DNA from: Calothrix sp. NIES-2100
GTDB lineage: Bacteria > Cyanobacteriota > Cyanobacteriia > Cyanobacteriales > Nostocaceae
Reading direction: 5' to 3'
NCBI RefSeq assembly: GCF_002368195.1
Contig: NZ_AP018178.1
Coordinates: 9,072,645-9,136,644 of the forward strand
DNA: 64,000 bases
Shown here piece by piece: positions 8,523-19,000 of this stretch; positions within the stretch are counted from its first letter, which is position 1; each line of letters starts with the position of its first letter. A program made the position numbers and the translations under genes. The notes beneath the pieces are model-generated. The model was given only the letters and a program-made list of their open reading frames with translations. It ran no database searches and had not been told where the DNA came from.

Positions 8523-9976
8523 ATCAAATCAACAAAATTTTGCCAAAAATTGATCCTTTTTCATTACGGGTACGCTTAACGGTTGGCATTGCTGTATTTT
8601 CCGCTTTGGGATTGGGTAGCCTATCAATTTGGACTAGCTGGAAAATGCAGCAAATTTTAATTAATAGTCATAAACATCATATTGAACAAATTGCCGATCG
8701 CCTACCCCGTGATGTGCAAATCTATAGCGAAATGATGTCACCAATGGAGGGGTTACAAAAGTCAGTTGATAACTTAATCAATACAGATACATTTATCTGG
8801 ATAAAAAACCCTGAAAATCAAATTATCGCTAAATCTAATAATTGGAATCAGCTATCAGATGCAGCAGCATCTGAGTTAATGTCTCTCACAGAGATGTCAG
8901 TTAAACCCCAAATAACTAAAGTTCAGCAACGTTACTTTGTTTTATGTGGTGGTTCATTACCAGTCAAGGGTAAGGTGCTAGGAAAGCTATTTGTAGTACA
9001 GGATGTTACCCGCGAACAGACTATGTATTTGGCAATAGTGGAAAGTTTAGGAATTGCTAGTATTGTAGCAATTATCGTCATCTCACTAGCGATCGCATTT
9101 TATATCAAGCGTTCTCTACAGCCACTGCGTCAGCTTAGTCAAATGACAGCAGTCATTTCCGCCGCCGATTTACCAGAAGCACAATTATCTCTCGATCAAG
9201 CACCTAGCGAAGTTAAAGAATTAGCTCTGACTTTCAATATGATGTTATCGCGTCTCTCGCAATCTTGGGAACAAGAGCGACAGTTTGTCAGCAATGTTTC
9301 CCATGAGTTACGCACACCATTAACAATTGTTCATGGTTACTTACAAAGCGTATTGCGTCGGCAAAATAATTTAACACCTACTCAATTAGAAGCTTTAGAA
9401 ACTGCGGCGTTAGAAGCAGAACATACCATTCGGCTTTTACAAGACTTACTGGATTTAGCACGAGCAGATAGTGGTTATTTACATTTTTCGATGGAACCTT
9501 GTGTGCTGAATGACTTAGTTGTAGAAGTTGTGGGGATGGCACAGAAATATAGCGATCGCCAAATTATCATTGAGTCTATAAATCACACCATTGAGGTCAA
9601 AGCAGACTATAATCGCCTCAAACAAGTATTATTAAATTTAATTGATAATGCTGTTAAATATTCTGAATCAGATAGTCCAGTAATTGTCAAGTTAAATCAC
9701 CAAGGTGAAGAGGCAATTATTCAAGTTTGTGACCAAGGTCATGGTATACCTTTAAAACATCAGTCTCGCATTTTTGAGCGATTTTATCGCGTAGATGAAA
9801 CCCGTAACCGTTCTACTGGGGGTTCTGGTTTGGGGTTATCGATTGTGAAAACACTGTTAGAAAGTATGGGTGGGAGTGTGAGCGTGCGATCGCGCTTAGG
9901 TGAAGGTAGTGTCTTTACAGTTAGCTTACCCACTTCACCGTTACTGGAACATCGCTACAATCATCAAACTAGTTGA
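8519..9976 (+). CDS. Membrane sensor histidine kinase (HAMP-HisKA-HATPase)
   Basis: Chosen start GTG 8519, overlapping the upstream stop; a TTG at 8489 would add ten residues inside the preceding gene. 485 residues: transmembrane segment near 25-45, an extracytoplasmic sensor to ~170, second transmembrane helix (IASIVAIIVISLAIAFYI) near 175-195, HAMP, then the H-box FVSNVSHELRTPLT with the phospho-acceptor His near 265, N-box NLIDNAVKYS and G boxes DQGHGIP and GGSGLGLSIV. The fold is that of a canonical EnvZ/PhoR-like kinase. No receiver is adjacent in the same direction, so the partner regulator is elsewhere. Coupling with the DUF4079 protein suggests sensing of a membrane or redox state. 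Confidence 0.9.
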   Translation: MNQINKILPKIDPFSLRVRLTVGIAVFSALGLGSLSIWTSWKMQQILINSHKHHIEQIADRLPRDVQIYSEMMSPMEGLQKSVDNLINTDTFIWIKNPENQIIAKSNNWNQLSDAAASELMSLTEMSVKPQITKVQQRYFVLCGGSLPVKGKVLGKLFVVQDVTREQTMYLAIVESLGIASIVAIIVISLAIAFYIKRSLQPLRQLSQMTAVISAADLPEAQLSLDQAPSEVKELALTFNMMLSRLSQSWEQERQFVSNVSHELRTPLTIVHGYLQSVLRRQNNLTPTQLEALETAALEAEHTIRLLQDLLDLARADSGYLHFSMEPCVLNDLVVEVVGMAQKYSDRQIIIESINHTIEVKADYNRLKQVLLNLIDNAVKYSESDSPVIVKLNHQGEEAIIQVCDQGHGIPLKHQSRIFERFYRVDETRNRSTGGSGLGLSIVKTLLESMGGSVSVRSRLGEGSVFTVSLPTSPLLEHRYNHQTS

Positions 9977-10226
9977 TCTCAAGATTGAAGTTTTTTCAAA
10001 GAATTTTCATTTAACTTAATTTATACTAATTTAACTCATAATTTCCTTCAAATAAACACCAAGTAAACCAAAACATAGGTACACATTCAACGCCAGTTGA
10101 TAGATAAAAAATGAAGTCGCAAATCGCAAGTCGCAAGTATTAAACTGCTGAAGCAAAATTATCAGCAACTCTAGAAGGCTGTATAAAAACTTAATAAAAA
10201 TAGTGGTATGAATGCCGCTGAAAGAC

Positions 10227-11423
10227 TTATTTTGATGAAGCAACAGAGTGTAATGGCAACTTGACTATTACTGTTGTGCCTACATCCTGCTGACTTTCTA
10301 TTTGAATCTTTCCTCCATGTAGATCTACAGCCTTTTTCACAATAGCAAGTCCCAGCCCTGTACCTTGAGTTGTTCCCACATTACTGGCGCGGTAAAAAGT
10401 TTGAAATAGATAAGGTTGATCCTTGAGGGGAATTCCTCTACCTTGGTCTTGGACTCTAAAAGTTGCTATGTCATCTTTACAGAGCAAATCTAACAAAATA
10501 TTGCTTTGTGGTGGAGAATATTTGATGGCATTAGACAGTAAATTAGTGAAGATGCAATTGAGCAATTCTTCATCCATTTCTACTTGCGTGCATTCTCCTT
10601 GATAATTGAAAATAATCTTGTGCTGATTACCGCCACTAATTTGGAAGATTTCTATCAGTTCACAACAAAAATTTTCTAAATTTAAAGGTGTCGGATATAG
10701 CTCTAATTTCGATGTTTCAGTTCTGCTCAAGAACAATATCTCATCTAAAAGCTCAAGAGTCTGGTTAATAGCTTTTTGAATTCGACTAAAGTATTTAGCG
10801 CGGCGATCGTCAGTGAGTTTATCGTTGTTATATTCGAGGATTTCTATCGCGGTGCGAATCGTGGTCATGGGAGTACGGAACTCGTGGGAAACCATCGCGA
10901 CAAAGTTGGACTTTAACTCGTTGAGTTCTTGCTCTTTTGCGAGAGCTTGACGGCTACGTTCCTCACTATCTCGCAGTTTTCTGAGAATTTCGCCCCGTTC
11001 AATAGCGTAACGCATTGCACGCAATAACCGCTGGATTGTAATTTGGTCTTTGACAAGATAGTCTTGTGCGCCTTCGGTCATGGCTTGGATTGCTAAATCT
11101 TCATCATCCAGCCCAGTTAATACTACAACTGAAATATCAGGTATTGCGGAGCGATATTCTTTTAACGTATCTAGTCCAGTCGAGTCGGGGAGATGGAGGT
11201 CTAACAAAACAACATCAAATCTTTGTTGCTCACCACTTTGGGTTTGACAATCATCGGTAGTTGGTCTAGTATTTTCTCTACTCATATCTATTGCCTCAGA
11301 TAACCGCTCAACATGAGTCATCTGCCATTCACTGGGATTTGCACGCGACAAAATCTGACGGATGAGCATGGCATCAGTAGGGCTATCTTCTACCAGTAGG
11401 ATGTGAATTTTGGTCTTTTCCAT
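10227..11423 (-). CDS. Receiver-histidine kinase hybrid
   Basis: Start taken at the ATG at 11423, giving MEKTKIHILLVEDSPTDAML; an ATG 20 codons upstream is also open. About 398 residues: N-terminal receiver domain with the acidic pair (VEDS), the phospho-acceptor Asp in VVLLDLHLPDSTG and the K in YLVKDQ; a short coiled coil; then HisKA with FVAMVSHEFRTPMT, and HATPase_c with NLLSNAIKYSP, DQGRGIP and TQGTGLGLAIV. This receiver-first kinase is the third gene of a leftward set (CHASE3 kinase, receiver, receiver-kinase), a grouping seen repeatedly in cyanobacteria and likely to form a phosphorelay. No output DNA-binding domain is present. Confidence 0.9.
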   Translation of the reverse strand: MEKTKIHILLVEDSPTDAMLIRQILSRANPSEWQMTHVERLSEAIDMSRENTRPTTDDCQTQSGEQQRFDVVLLDLHLPDSTGLDTLKEYRSAIPDISVVVLTGLDDEDLAIQAMTEGAQDYLVKDQITIQRLLRAMRYAIERGEILRKLRDSEERSRQALAKEQELNELKSNFVAMVSHEFRTPMTTIRTAIEILEYNNDKLTDDRRAKYFSRIQKAINQTLELLDEILFLSRTETSKLELYPTPLNLENFCCELIEIFQISGGNQHKIIFNYQGECTQVEMDEELLNCIFTNLLSNAIKYSPPQSNILLDLLCKDDIATFRVQDQGRGIPLKDQPYLFQTFYRASNVGTTQGTGLGLAIVKKAVDLHGGKIQIESQQDVGTTVIVKLPLHSVASSK

Positions 11424-11483
11424 AAGGTAGGCTTTGATGAATTGGCTAGATAATCTGCTTGTTTGCCACTTGTCACTAAGCAT

Positions 11484-11806
11484 TTACAGGCACTCGCTAA
11501 GATCAAATACAGATATATCTGTGGTTATTAATGTTTTTATGCATTTATCTGTGATTGCTTAAGATTTTTTAACATGAGGTTGAGAGAAAATTTGAGCATA
11601 ATTTACCTGAAAATTTTCAACCACAGGAATTTAACTTAACCTGAGTTCGATAGACAAGACTTGTCGCCTGATGTGGAAAAGCCCAGGAAAAACCTAACAC
11701 CTGAATGCCCTTCCCTCTCTCTTTGGGGTAACATTAAAAGTTTTTTTCCTTATAAGAACAAGATTTAGAAAAAGGTTTTCCATAACCCATAAAAAAAATC
11801 AGACGA
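11484..11806. other. Intergenic gap without recognised gene
   Basis: About 320 bp between two genes of the leftward signalling set. I see no convincing ORF, hairpin terminator or repeat; the downstream kinase could have its own promoter here, but no clear -35/-10 pair stands out. Confidence 0.5.
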
Positions 11807-12250
11807 CTATTTCGGAAGCGCCACTGCTGCTAGCCAGAAGTCTTTAATCAATTGCACAACCTGGATGAATTGGTAGATATCTATCGGTTTGGTTACGTAG
11901 CAATTAGCACTAAGATTATAAGAGCGGAGAATATCCTGTTCGTCTGTTGATGTTGTCAGAACCACAACAGGAATCAGCTTGAAATTTGGATCTGATTTGA
12001 CTTCTGTGAGAACTTCGCGCCCATCCATACCAGGCAAATTTAAGTCGAGTAAGATTAAATCTGGACGAAGCGCATCAGAAAATTCACCTTCTTGTCGCAG
12101 GTAGTTCATCGCCATTTCACCATCTTCAACCCAGTGCAAGTTGTTGGCAATTTTGGCATTTTGGAAGCCTTTAATGGTAAGGTTGGCATCACTAGGAGAG
12201 TCTTCTACTAGCAAAATTTCAATACATCTAAAAGCCTGATTATTCAACAT
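11807..12250 (-). CDS. Single-domain response regulator (Rcp1-like)
   Basis: 147 residues forming just a receiver domain: acidic pair in ILLVEDSPSDANL, phospho-acceptor Asp in LILLDLNLPGMDG, Thr in VVLTTSTDE and the conserved Lys in CYVTKPID. The sequence style (NNLHWVEDGEMAMNYLRQEG, LPGMDGREVL) is that of the Rcp1 family, which serves PAS/GAF/phytochrome-type kinases in cyanobacteria. It lies 45 bp after the CHASE3/PAS kinase and is probably its direct partner. No output domain. Confidence 0.93.
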   Translation of the reverse strand: MLNNQAFRCIEILLVEDSPSDANLTIKGFQNAKIANNLHWVEDGEMAMNYLRQEGEFSDALRPDLILLDLNLPGMDGREVLTEVKSDPNFKLIPVVVLTTSTDEQDILRSYNLSANCYVTKPIDIYQFIQVVQLIKDFWLAAVALPK

Positions 12251-12295
12251 TATAAGTATTTATGATCGCCATGTCACACACTTTATAGATTAACC

Positions 12296-14518
12296 CTAAT
12301 TCTCCTTCAAAGTAAAATAAAATGTCGTTCCTACTTTTAACTGAGACTCTGCCCAAATTCGACCGCCGTGTCGCTCAACAATTTTTTTGCAGATAGCTAG
12401 ACCGATACCTGTACCAGAAAATTCTCGCCGGGTATGTAGGCGGCGAAATACTTCAAAAATTCGTTCCAGATATTGGGGCTTAATCCCGATGCCATTATCT
12501 TGTACCCAAAAAAGCCATTCATGGGATTTTGGATGGAGAAATTGGGCTTCTGGTGGCTCCTGTGCTTTCTCTATCTGTACCTCAGCCTCAAGGGTTTCTG
12601 CACCTTTAACTACACCGATGTGAATTTGAGGTGGCTTGTCTTGGCGAAACTTAATGGCGTTAGCGATGAGATTTTGGAATAATTGCACTAGTTGGGTTTT
12701 GTCAGCAAGCAGAGTAGGCAAAGGATCATGGGTGATGATTGCGTTGCTTTCGGCGATCGCTATTTGTAAATTACTGAGTGCTTGATTGAGTACAATATTA
12801 CAGTCAGTGTGAACAAATGCTTGACCGCGAGTCCCCACACGAGAATAAGCGAGCAAGTCTTGAATTAACTGTCGCATCCTCGTAGCTCCATCGACAATGT
12901 AACCCAAGTATTCCCGCGCCGACTCATCCAAAAACTGCTGATATTCTTCTTCTAACAATTGGCTATAACCAGCTACAGCGCGTAATGGTTCTTGTAAATC
13001 GTGAGAAGCTACATAAGCAAACTGCTCTAACTCCTGGTTAGAACGTTTAAGATCCTCATTCAGCTTAGATAGTTCGGCTGTTCTTTGGGCAACTTTAATT
13101 TCTAACTCTGCTTTTGCCTGTTGCAGCGCCTGCTCGGCAAGTTTTCTCTCGGTAATATCAGTATGAGTACCTACCCACTCTATAATCTGCTCATTCGCAT
13201 CTAATACCGGAATCGCCCGGACAGCAAAAAATCGATAACTACCATCAGCAACTTGCACACGATGTTCTACCTGATAAATATTCTTCTGTGTGAATGCTTG
13301 ATTCCAAATAGACTCTGTTAACTGCCTATCTTCAGGATGAATTGCATCCAACCATCCCCAACCCTTGGCTTCTTCTTCATTTTGACCAGTTAAATTTATC
13401 CAAGAGGAATATTCTTTGGGTAAGCCTTGAGCATCAGCCAACCAAACTGCTTGAGCTGTAGCAATCACTAGCGAACGATAACGGTTTTCACTTTTTTCTA
13501 AGGCAATTTCTGCAATTTTGCGTTCGGTGATGTCTTGAAAGAAAATTGATAGCCCTTGCTCTGAAGGATAGATGCGATTTACAAACCAGCGTTCCCAAGG
13601 AGAATAATATTCTTCTATTTCAATCACTTGGTGTGTTGCTACAGCTTGGTAGTAGGCATGATAAAACTTTTGTCCAACACCTTCGGGAAATTCTTCCCAG
13701 ATATTCTTACCAATTAATTCTTGAGGATTGCGGTTAAAAATTTGCCCTGCTCTTTCATTAACGTAGGTGTAACACCAATTGCGATCGATAGCAACAAAAG
13801 CATCTGAAACTGTTTCTAAAATATTTGCTAATTGCGCTTTGGCAGCTTGTTTTTCCAGATGAATAGATTCTTTTGATAATTGCTTGTTAATTTGAATTTG
13901 CTTTTGCAGTAATAAGTAAACCCTTATGAGCAAGAGAAAACTCAAGCCATATCCTAGACTAATTACCAGAATAATTTGATTGATTCTATAATTCGTTACT
14001 GCTGTTCGCTGTTGCAATAAAATGATTTCTTCATTTTTCATTACTTGGCTAATTGCCTGGAATTGTTTAGCTACTGCATTATTTTGATCTGTAATGACTA
14101 TTTGCTTGGCTTTATTTGCCGGATTTTGTTTGAGTAGATTAATTAATTCTTCAAGTAAATCAAATCTGCGAGCAATCAGGGGTTTAAGTAGATCTAATCG
14201 GCGTTGTTGCTTAGCATTATCCTTGGTTAATTGGTGCAATTCTTGAAATGCCTGGTAAACCTGTTGCTTGTTTGCTCCATAATTTTTGAGGTAATCTACC
14301 TTGCCAGTGAGCATAAAACCCCGTTGTCCACTTTCGGCATTGAGAAATCCGTGATTCAAATTATCCAAAATATTTAAAACTTGATCGGTATGAATTACCC
14401 ATTGCTTATCTTCTTTAAGCTTTTGCACACTCCAGTATGAACCTACGCCCACGCTAGACAACAACAGTAGTGCTAACCCAAAACCACCTGCAATAAATTT
14501 TTCTGTTATTTTTTTCAT
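12296..14518 (-). CDS. CHASE3-PAS-PAS sensor histidine kinase
   Basis: 740 residues. A transmembrane helix at about 10-30 and another near 180-200 enclose a CHASE3-type helical sensor (NAESGQRGFMLTGKVDYL). Then a PAS domain (residues ~230-335, EFPEGVGQKFYHAYYQAV), a second PAS with PAC motif (~345-460, YRFFAVRAIPVLDANEQIIE), a coiled coil, and HisKA with FAYVASHDLQEPLRAVAGYS, the HDLQEPL type used by phytochrome-like kinases. HATPase_c shows NLIANAIKF, DNGIGI and SGTGIGLAICKK. It is followed by an Rcp1-like receiver and a receiver-kinase. The signal is unknown; CHASE3 points to an extracytoplasmic cue. Confidence 0.93.
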   Translation of the reverse strand: MKKITEKFIAGGFGLALLLLSSVGVGSYWSVQKLKEDKQWVIHTDQVLNILDNLNHGFLNAESGQRGFMLTGKVDYLKNYGANKQQVYQAFQELHQLTKDNAKQQRRLDLLKPLIARRFDLLEELINLLKQNPANKAKQIVITDQNNAVAKQFQAISQVMKNEEIILLQQRTAVTNYRINQIILVISLGYGLSFLLLIRVYLLLQKQIQINKQLSKESIHLEKQAAKAQLANILETVSDAFVAIDRNWCYTYVNERAGQIFNRNPQELIGKNIWEEFPEGVGQKFYHAYYQAVATHQVIEIEEYYSPWERWFVNRIYPSEQGLSIFFQDITERKIAEIALEKSENRYRSLVIATAQAVWLADAQGLPKEYSSWINLTGQNEEEAKGWGWLDAIHPEDRQLTESIWNQAFTQKNIYQVEHRVQVADGSYRFFAVRAIPVLDANEQIIEWVGTHTDITERKLAEQALQQAKAELEIKVAQRTAELSKLNEDLKRSNQELEQFAYVASHDLQEPLRAVAGYSQLLEEEYQQFLDESAREYLGYIVDGATRMRQLIQDLLAYSRVGTRGQAFVHTDCNIVLNQALSNLQIAIAESNAIITHDPLPTLLADKTQLVQLFQNLIANAIKFRQDKPPQIHIGVVKGAETLEAEVQIEKAQEPPEAQFLHPKSHEWLFWVQDNGIGIKPQYLERIFEVFRRLHTRREFSGTGIGLAICKKIVERHGGRIWAESQLKVGTTFYFTLKEN

Positions 14519-14611
14519 CGCCTATTCACAGAAGCGTTGCTGAGTATTATCTCAGATTCAATGTCAATGACGATATGTTTATACAATGGTACAAATATAC
14601 TGTACGGGGAA

Positions 14612-14720
14612 TATATACAGCAATCCTATTTCGGTTGTGAAAATCGAGATGCTCAGATCCCCGACTTCTCAAAGAAGTCGGGGATCTAATTTTTCACGAA
14701 TGATTTAAGACTGCTATATA
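14612..14720. mobile_element. MITE-like element containing a REP palindrome
   Basis: The outer ends are imperfect inverted repeats (TATATACAGCAATC... and ...GACTGCTATATA, continuing to GTGAAAA/TTTTCAC). The interior is exactly the 33-bp palindrome AGATCCCCGACTT...AAGTCGGGGATCT at 14655-14687, found alone at 6131 and 7090. It looks like a REP captured by, or inserted in, a foldback element. Confidence 0.6.
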
Positions 14721-14723
14721 AAC

Positions 14724-14770
14724 AAAAAAATTGAGTGGAAATTGCGCTCTCATCTACAATTTCCACTCAA
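14724..14770 (-). terminator. Rho-independent terminator of the small minus-strand gene
   Basis: TTGAGTGGAAATTG pairs perfectly with CAATTTCCACTCAA around a 12-nt loop; on the minus strand the stem is followed by a run of seven T. It lies about 70 bp after the stop of the gene at 14839-15039. Confidence 0.85.
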
Positions 14771-14838
14771 AAATTGGTGAATTAGGGTCAACAAAAAAGC
14801 TTTGTTAGACTGGGTCAATTTGACGCAGTTGAGAGTAA

Positions 14839-15039
14839 TTAGCGAGATTCAGTGCCTTGATTGGGGCTACCTGCTACATTATCTTCACCAGGTGCTTCTG
14901 GCTTAGCGGTTTCTCTAGCATCGCTTTTTTCAGCATCACCAGTTTTGCGGATTTCGTCTTCAAGGGGGGTTTGGTAACCACCAGAAGCGTTAGGTGTAGT
15001 ACCTTCATTATTAGATTTTTGCTTTTGTTGTTCAGACAT
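14839..15039 (-). CDS. Small hydrophilic, probably disordered protein
   Basis: 66 residues from the ATG at 15039, which has a good AGGAG eight bases upstream; a longer ORF upstream lacks such a site. The product starts MSEQQKQKSNNEG and is rich in Glu, Lys, Pro, Gly, Asn and Asp, with no hydrophobic core, membrane segment or Cys. I do not recognise the family with certainty; small disordered stress-type proteins of this composition are frequent in Nostocales. It is flanked by its own terminator, so it is monocistronic and well expressed in appearance. Confidence 0.75.
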   Translation of the reverse strand: MSEQQKQKSNNEGTTPNASGGYQTPLEDEIRKTGDAEKSDARETAKPEAPGEDNVAGSPNQGTESR

Positions 15040-15241
15040 AATTAGAACTCCTGTGATTAATTCTTGGCTATATTTTAAGAACAACAGGAGTGCAATTTTA
15101 TCTATCTAGAATATAGTTATACCTGCTTCCTTCCTCTATCGGAAGTAATGTTTAGTATTATTTATCAAACATCAATTCTCACGAGGTGTGATTGAGTATT
15201 AAAGTGTAATGGCTGCTATACAAAATATATAAGTAGAATTA

Positions 15242-15742
15242 ATGCAACAGAGCAATTTAGCTTTACCATCTGGATGTACTGTTCGCAAGGCAACATCTGA
15301 GGATAATTGGTCGATTAGGTTGCTGGTATTATCTGCTAAACTAGACCCGACTCAATTACGTTGGCAGCAGTTTTGGGTGATTGAATGCGAGAGTGCTTCG
15401 CACACGCTTCGCGATCGCCAGTTAGCAGCTTGCGGACAGCTACGTAATTTTTCTGATATCCAAGAACTAGGTAGTTTAGTTGTTGCACCAGCTTGGCGAG
15501 GTCGTGGTTTGGGCAGTTTTCTCACCCAGCATTTGATCGCTACAGCCACTCAGCCGTTATATTTAGAATGTCTCGGTCAGCGATTAGCAGAGTTTTACAG
15601 CCGCTTTGGCTTTGTAACCGTTGCTTTTGAAGATTTACCGCGATCGCTCAAACCTAAGTTTCGATTGTCAGAATTAGGTAGAAAGCTGATTCGAGTTCCT
15701 GTGGTGTTTATGCACTATCCACACTCAGGGACTTCCAATTAA
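15242..15742 (+). CDS. GNAT family N-acetyltransferase
   Basis: 166 residues. The acetyl-CoA-binding motif is visible in LGSLVVAPAWRGRGLGSFLT (R-G-x-G-L-G) at about residues 78-97, followed by a Y in LECLGQRLAEFYSRFGFV, the usual FYxRxGF ending of GNAT domains. The N-terminal part has TVRKATSEDNWSIRLLVL, the first strand and helix. Substrate unknown. Spacing on both sides indicates a single-gene unit. A HIP1-containing insertion-like stretch (acacgcttcgcgatcgcc) lies in the coding region around 15400, coding a basic/Ser loop. Confidence 0.88.
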   Translation: MQQSNLALPSGCTVRKATSEDNWSIRLLVLSAKLDPTQLRWQQFWVIECESASHTLRDRQLAACGQLRNFSDIQELGSLVVAPAWRGRGLGSFLTQHLIATATQPLYLECLGQRLAEFYSRFGFVTVAFEDLPRSLKPKFRLSELGRKLIRVPVVFMHYPHSGTSN

Positions 15743-15860
15743 AAAAATATTCTATCGCCTGAAGACAGGGGGGAGCAGCTTTTATTATTGGAGAGGCTTT
15801 GATTCTCTCCCCTTCCCTACAAGGGAAGGGGCTGGGGGTTAGGTCTCATAATGATGGTTG

Positions 15861-15973
15861 ACAGCAGTTTTCACGTATTTGCACCACATCTATCGTCAGG
15901 GCACAGCAGTGCTGTGCCCCTACAGTGTGGTATTTTTACCTGAAAATGGCTGTAAATACATGAAAACTGCTGT
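15861..15973. mobile_element. 113-bp palindromic MITE-like element
   Basis: ACAGCAGTTTTCACGTATTT at the left is matched at the right by its reverse complement with one mismatch. The centre is the palindrome GGGCACAGCAGTGCTGTGCCC, a relative of the centre of the element at 3749. No coding capacity. It lies just upstream of the truncated CheR-kinase gene. Confidence 0.65.
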
Positions 15974-16008
15974 AACGTGAAACCCATGTCCCGCAAGGAA
16001 CTTAGGGC

Positions 16009-19000
16009 ATGTTTTGGGATGTTGGGTTTCGTTCCTCAACCCAAGCTTGTCTTGTTAAAGAAAGTTTTGACCTTGTTAAAGAAAGTTCTAACTTTGTTAA
16101 AGAAAGTTCTAACTTTGTTAAAGAAAGTTCTGACCTTGTTAAAGAAAGTTCTAACTTTTTTTTCAGCGATCGCGCCACCGTCCCGTTGATTCAGATTTTT
16201 GCTACCGACATTAGCGAAACAGCCATTAGCAAAGCCCGAACAGGCTTCTACCTAGAAAGCCAGATGGAAGGCGTTTCACCGGAGCGTAAAAGTCGGTTCT
16301 TTGTCCCCCAGGCAGAGGGAGGGTATCAAATTAGCAGTACCATTCGCGAATTGTGTGTGTTTGCCCATCATAACTTATGCGACGACCCCCCGTTCTCGAA
16401 TCTCGATCTGATTAGCTGTCGCAACCTGCTGATTTATTTATCCGATCGCCAGCAAGAGCGCATCATGGCGTTGTTTCATTACAGTCTCAACTTAACGGGC
16501 TGCCTGGTGTTGGGTACGGCAGAAAGCGTCAAAGCTAGCTCAAATTTGTTTACGCCCGTGGATGAAGCCTGCAAAATCTATGCCCGAAAATTGAGCTTAT
16601 CTAATCGCTTATTTGCGTTTACAGCTACTTCTGGGCGCGTCCCCAGTCTCCATAATTCGCAGCCCATCCCAGAAAATCGTTCCATTCCCTTTGATTTAGC
16701 CCGAGAAGTTGACCAACTGATCGCCAATCGCTATATGCCGCTATCAGTCGTGGTCGATGAACAGATGCAGATCTTACAGATACGCAAAGACCTCGATCTT
16801 TACCTGAAGTTGACCCCTAGCACCACAGAGCTAAACCTGCTGTCTATGGCACGCGAAGGGCTGGTAACACCCCTTCGCACCGCCCTGTATCAGGCTCAGG
16901 CAGAGAACGTGCTGGTGCGGCTGGAAGACATTCAAATGGAACAGGGTGAGCGAACGCGGCTGAATCTGGAGGTGCTGCCATTTCGCCCAGCCCTGACAAA
17001 CACGCTCTATTTTTTGGTGCTTTTTAATCCCATCTCGCCCTCTGCCCCTGCCTCTAACACATTGACCAGTCCCGCAACGGTAGAAAACTTGGAGCCAGCG
17101 GACTTAGCGCGTGAGCTTGTAACGCTTCGTCAGGCGCTGTCTGCTGCCACCCAACGCGAACTCTCGGCCCAAGCGCATCTGCAAACGGTGATTCAGGAGC
17201 AAAACCAACTCAACCAAAACTTACGCATAGCGAATGAAGAGATCCTATCGAGCAATGAGGAACTGCAAAGCACGAATGAAGAACTGCAAACAGCAAAAGA
17301 AGAAGTTCAAGCCACCAATGAGGAACTCTCGACGACCAATGAAGAACTGCGGAGTCGGAATCTGCAACAAAATCGAGACAATAGCGATCTCAACAACTTT
17401 ATCGCCAGCATTAATATCCCGATTGTGATGCTGACGAATGACTTAAGGATTCGCCGCTTTACACCAACCGCCCAGCGACTGTTCAATTTCATCCCCACCG
17501 ATATCGGACGACCCTTCACTGACCTGCATGGCAATTTTGACGTTTCCCAGCTAGAACCGATGATTTTGGAGGTGTTGGAGACCCTCAATACAAAAGAACA
17601 GGAGATCCAAACAGAAGCCGGATACTGGTATAGTATCCGCATTCGCCCCTATCGCACCACTGAAAACCAAATTGACGGTGTGACAATGGTGCTACAGGAT
17701 ATTGATGCCCTCAAACGCTACACCGCCAGCATAGAGAGCGCTCGCAACTATGCAGAAACCATCATTGAGACGGTGCAAATCCCTCTGGTTGTGCTGGACG
17801 CTGATTTACGGGTGAATGCCGCGAATCGCGCGTTTTACCAGACATTTCGCGTTTCTGAAGCTGAAACCATCCAGATGTTGCTGTTTGAATTAGGCAATGG
17901 GCAGTGGGATATTCCCAAACTGCGATCAATGTTGAACAGTATTCTGGCGGATGAGCTTGCGGTGCAGGATTTTGAGGTCAATCATGATTTTGAGCAGATT
18001 GGGCATAAAAATATGCTGCTCAATGGGTGCAAACTGCACCGAGAAGACAACATAGACATGATTTTGCTAGCGATCTCAGATGTTACCGAGCGCACGGCAC
18101 GCCAGAGGGTTGAAGCGGCCAGTCGTGCCAAAGATGAATTTCTCGCTATTCTGTCCCATGAACTGCGAAATCCGCTCACCGTGCTACTGGGCTGGGTGCC
18201 ACTGCTCCGCAACCGCGACTGCGACGAGGCAACAGTCGATCACGCCTTAGAAGCCATTGAGCAGAGCAGTAAGCAACTCCATTACCTAATTGAAGATATT
18301 CTGGATACCTCTCGGATTGCGAGTGGCAAGTTGCAATTGAATAGCCACCCGATCGACTTGAGCTTATTGGTTCAAGCTGCTCTCGATAGCGTTAACTTAT
18401 CGGCGGTGGCAAAAAATATTCAGTTAGTGTCATCGTTGAGTTCGATCTCCGTGCTGGGGGATGCCGAACGCTTGCAGCAAGTGCTGGGGAACCTGCTCTC
18501 GAATGCGATCAAGTTTACGCCTGCGGGTGGACGAGTAGACATCACGCTGTCACAGGTTGACCAGCAGGCGCAAATTCAAGTCAGTGACACAGGAATTGGT
18601 ATTCCAGCAAATTTATTGCCACATATTTTCGAGCGGTTCTATCAGGGCGATTCCAGTACAACCAAAACCAATCAAGGGCTAGGATTGGGCTTGGCGATCG
18701 TGCGGTATCTCATCGAGCTGCATGGTGGCACTGTGCTGGCAGAAAGTCCGGGCGAAGGACAAGGTGCCACACTGACTGTGCGGTTGCCTTTATACGTCCC
18801 GCCCCCAACCTCACCACCGATTGTCGAACCGAAGGTAGAAACATCTTTGGACGCTTCGCAAAATCTCCCCTCTCTAGAAGGCTTGCAGATCCTGGTGGTT
18901 GATGATCAGGTCAATATGCTTTTAGTTTTGCAGTTGATGCTAAAGACTTACGGGGCAGAGGTGCTGACCGTAACGACTGCCAGAGCAGCGCTCTCTGCGC

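Noticed and set aside
10031..10243. 70-codon minus-strand hydrophobic ORF
   Set aside because: No ribosome-binding site, overlaps the kinase end and has biased AT-rich composition; probably chance.
16051..16156. Possible CRISPR array
   Set aside because: The 21-bp units are directly joined with no unique spacers of 30-40 bp.
15977..16189. ORF with LLKKVLT heptad repeats, looking like an amphipathic helix
   Set aside because: Out-of-frame reading of the 21-bp tandem repeats; the CheR coding frame is the other one.
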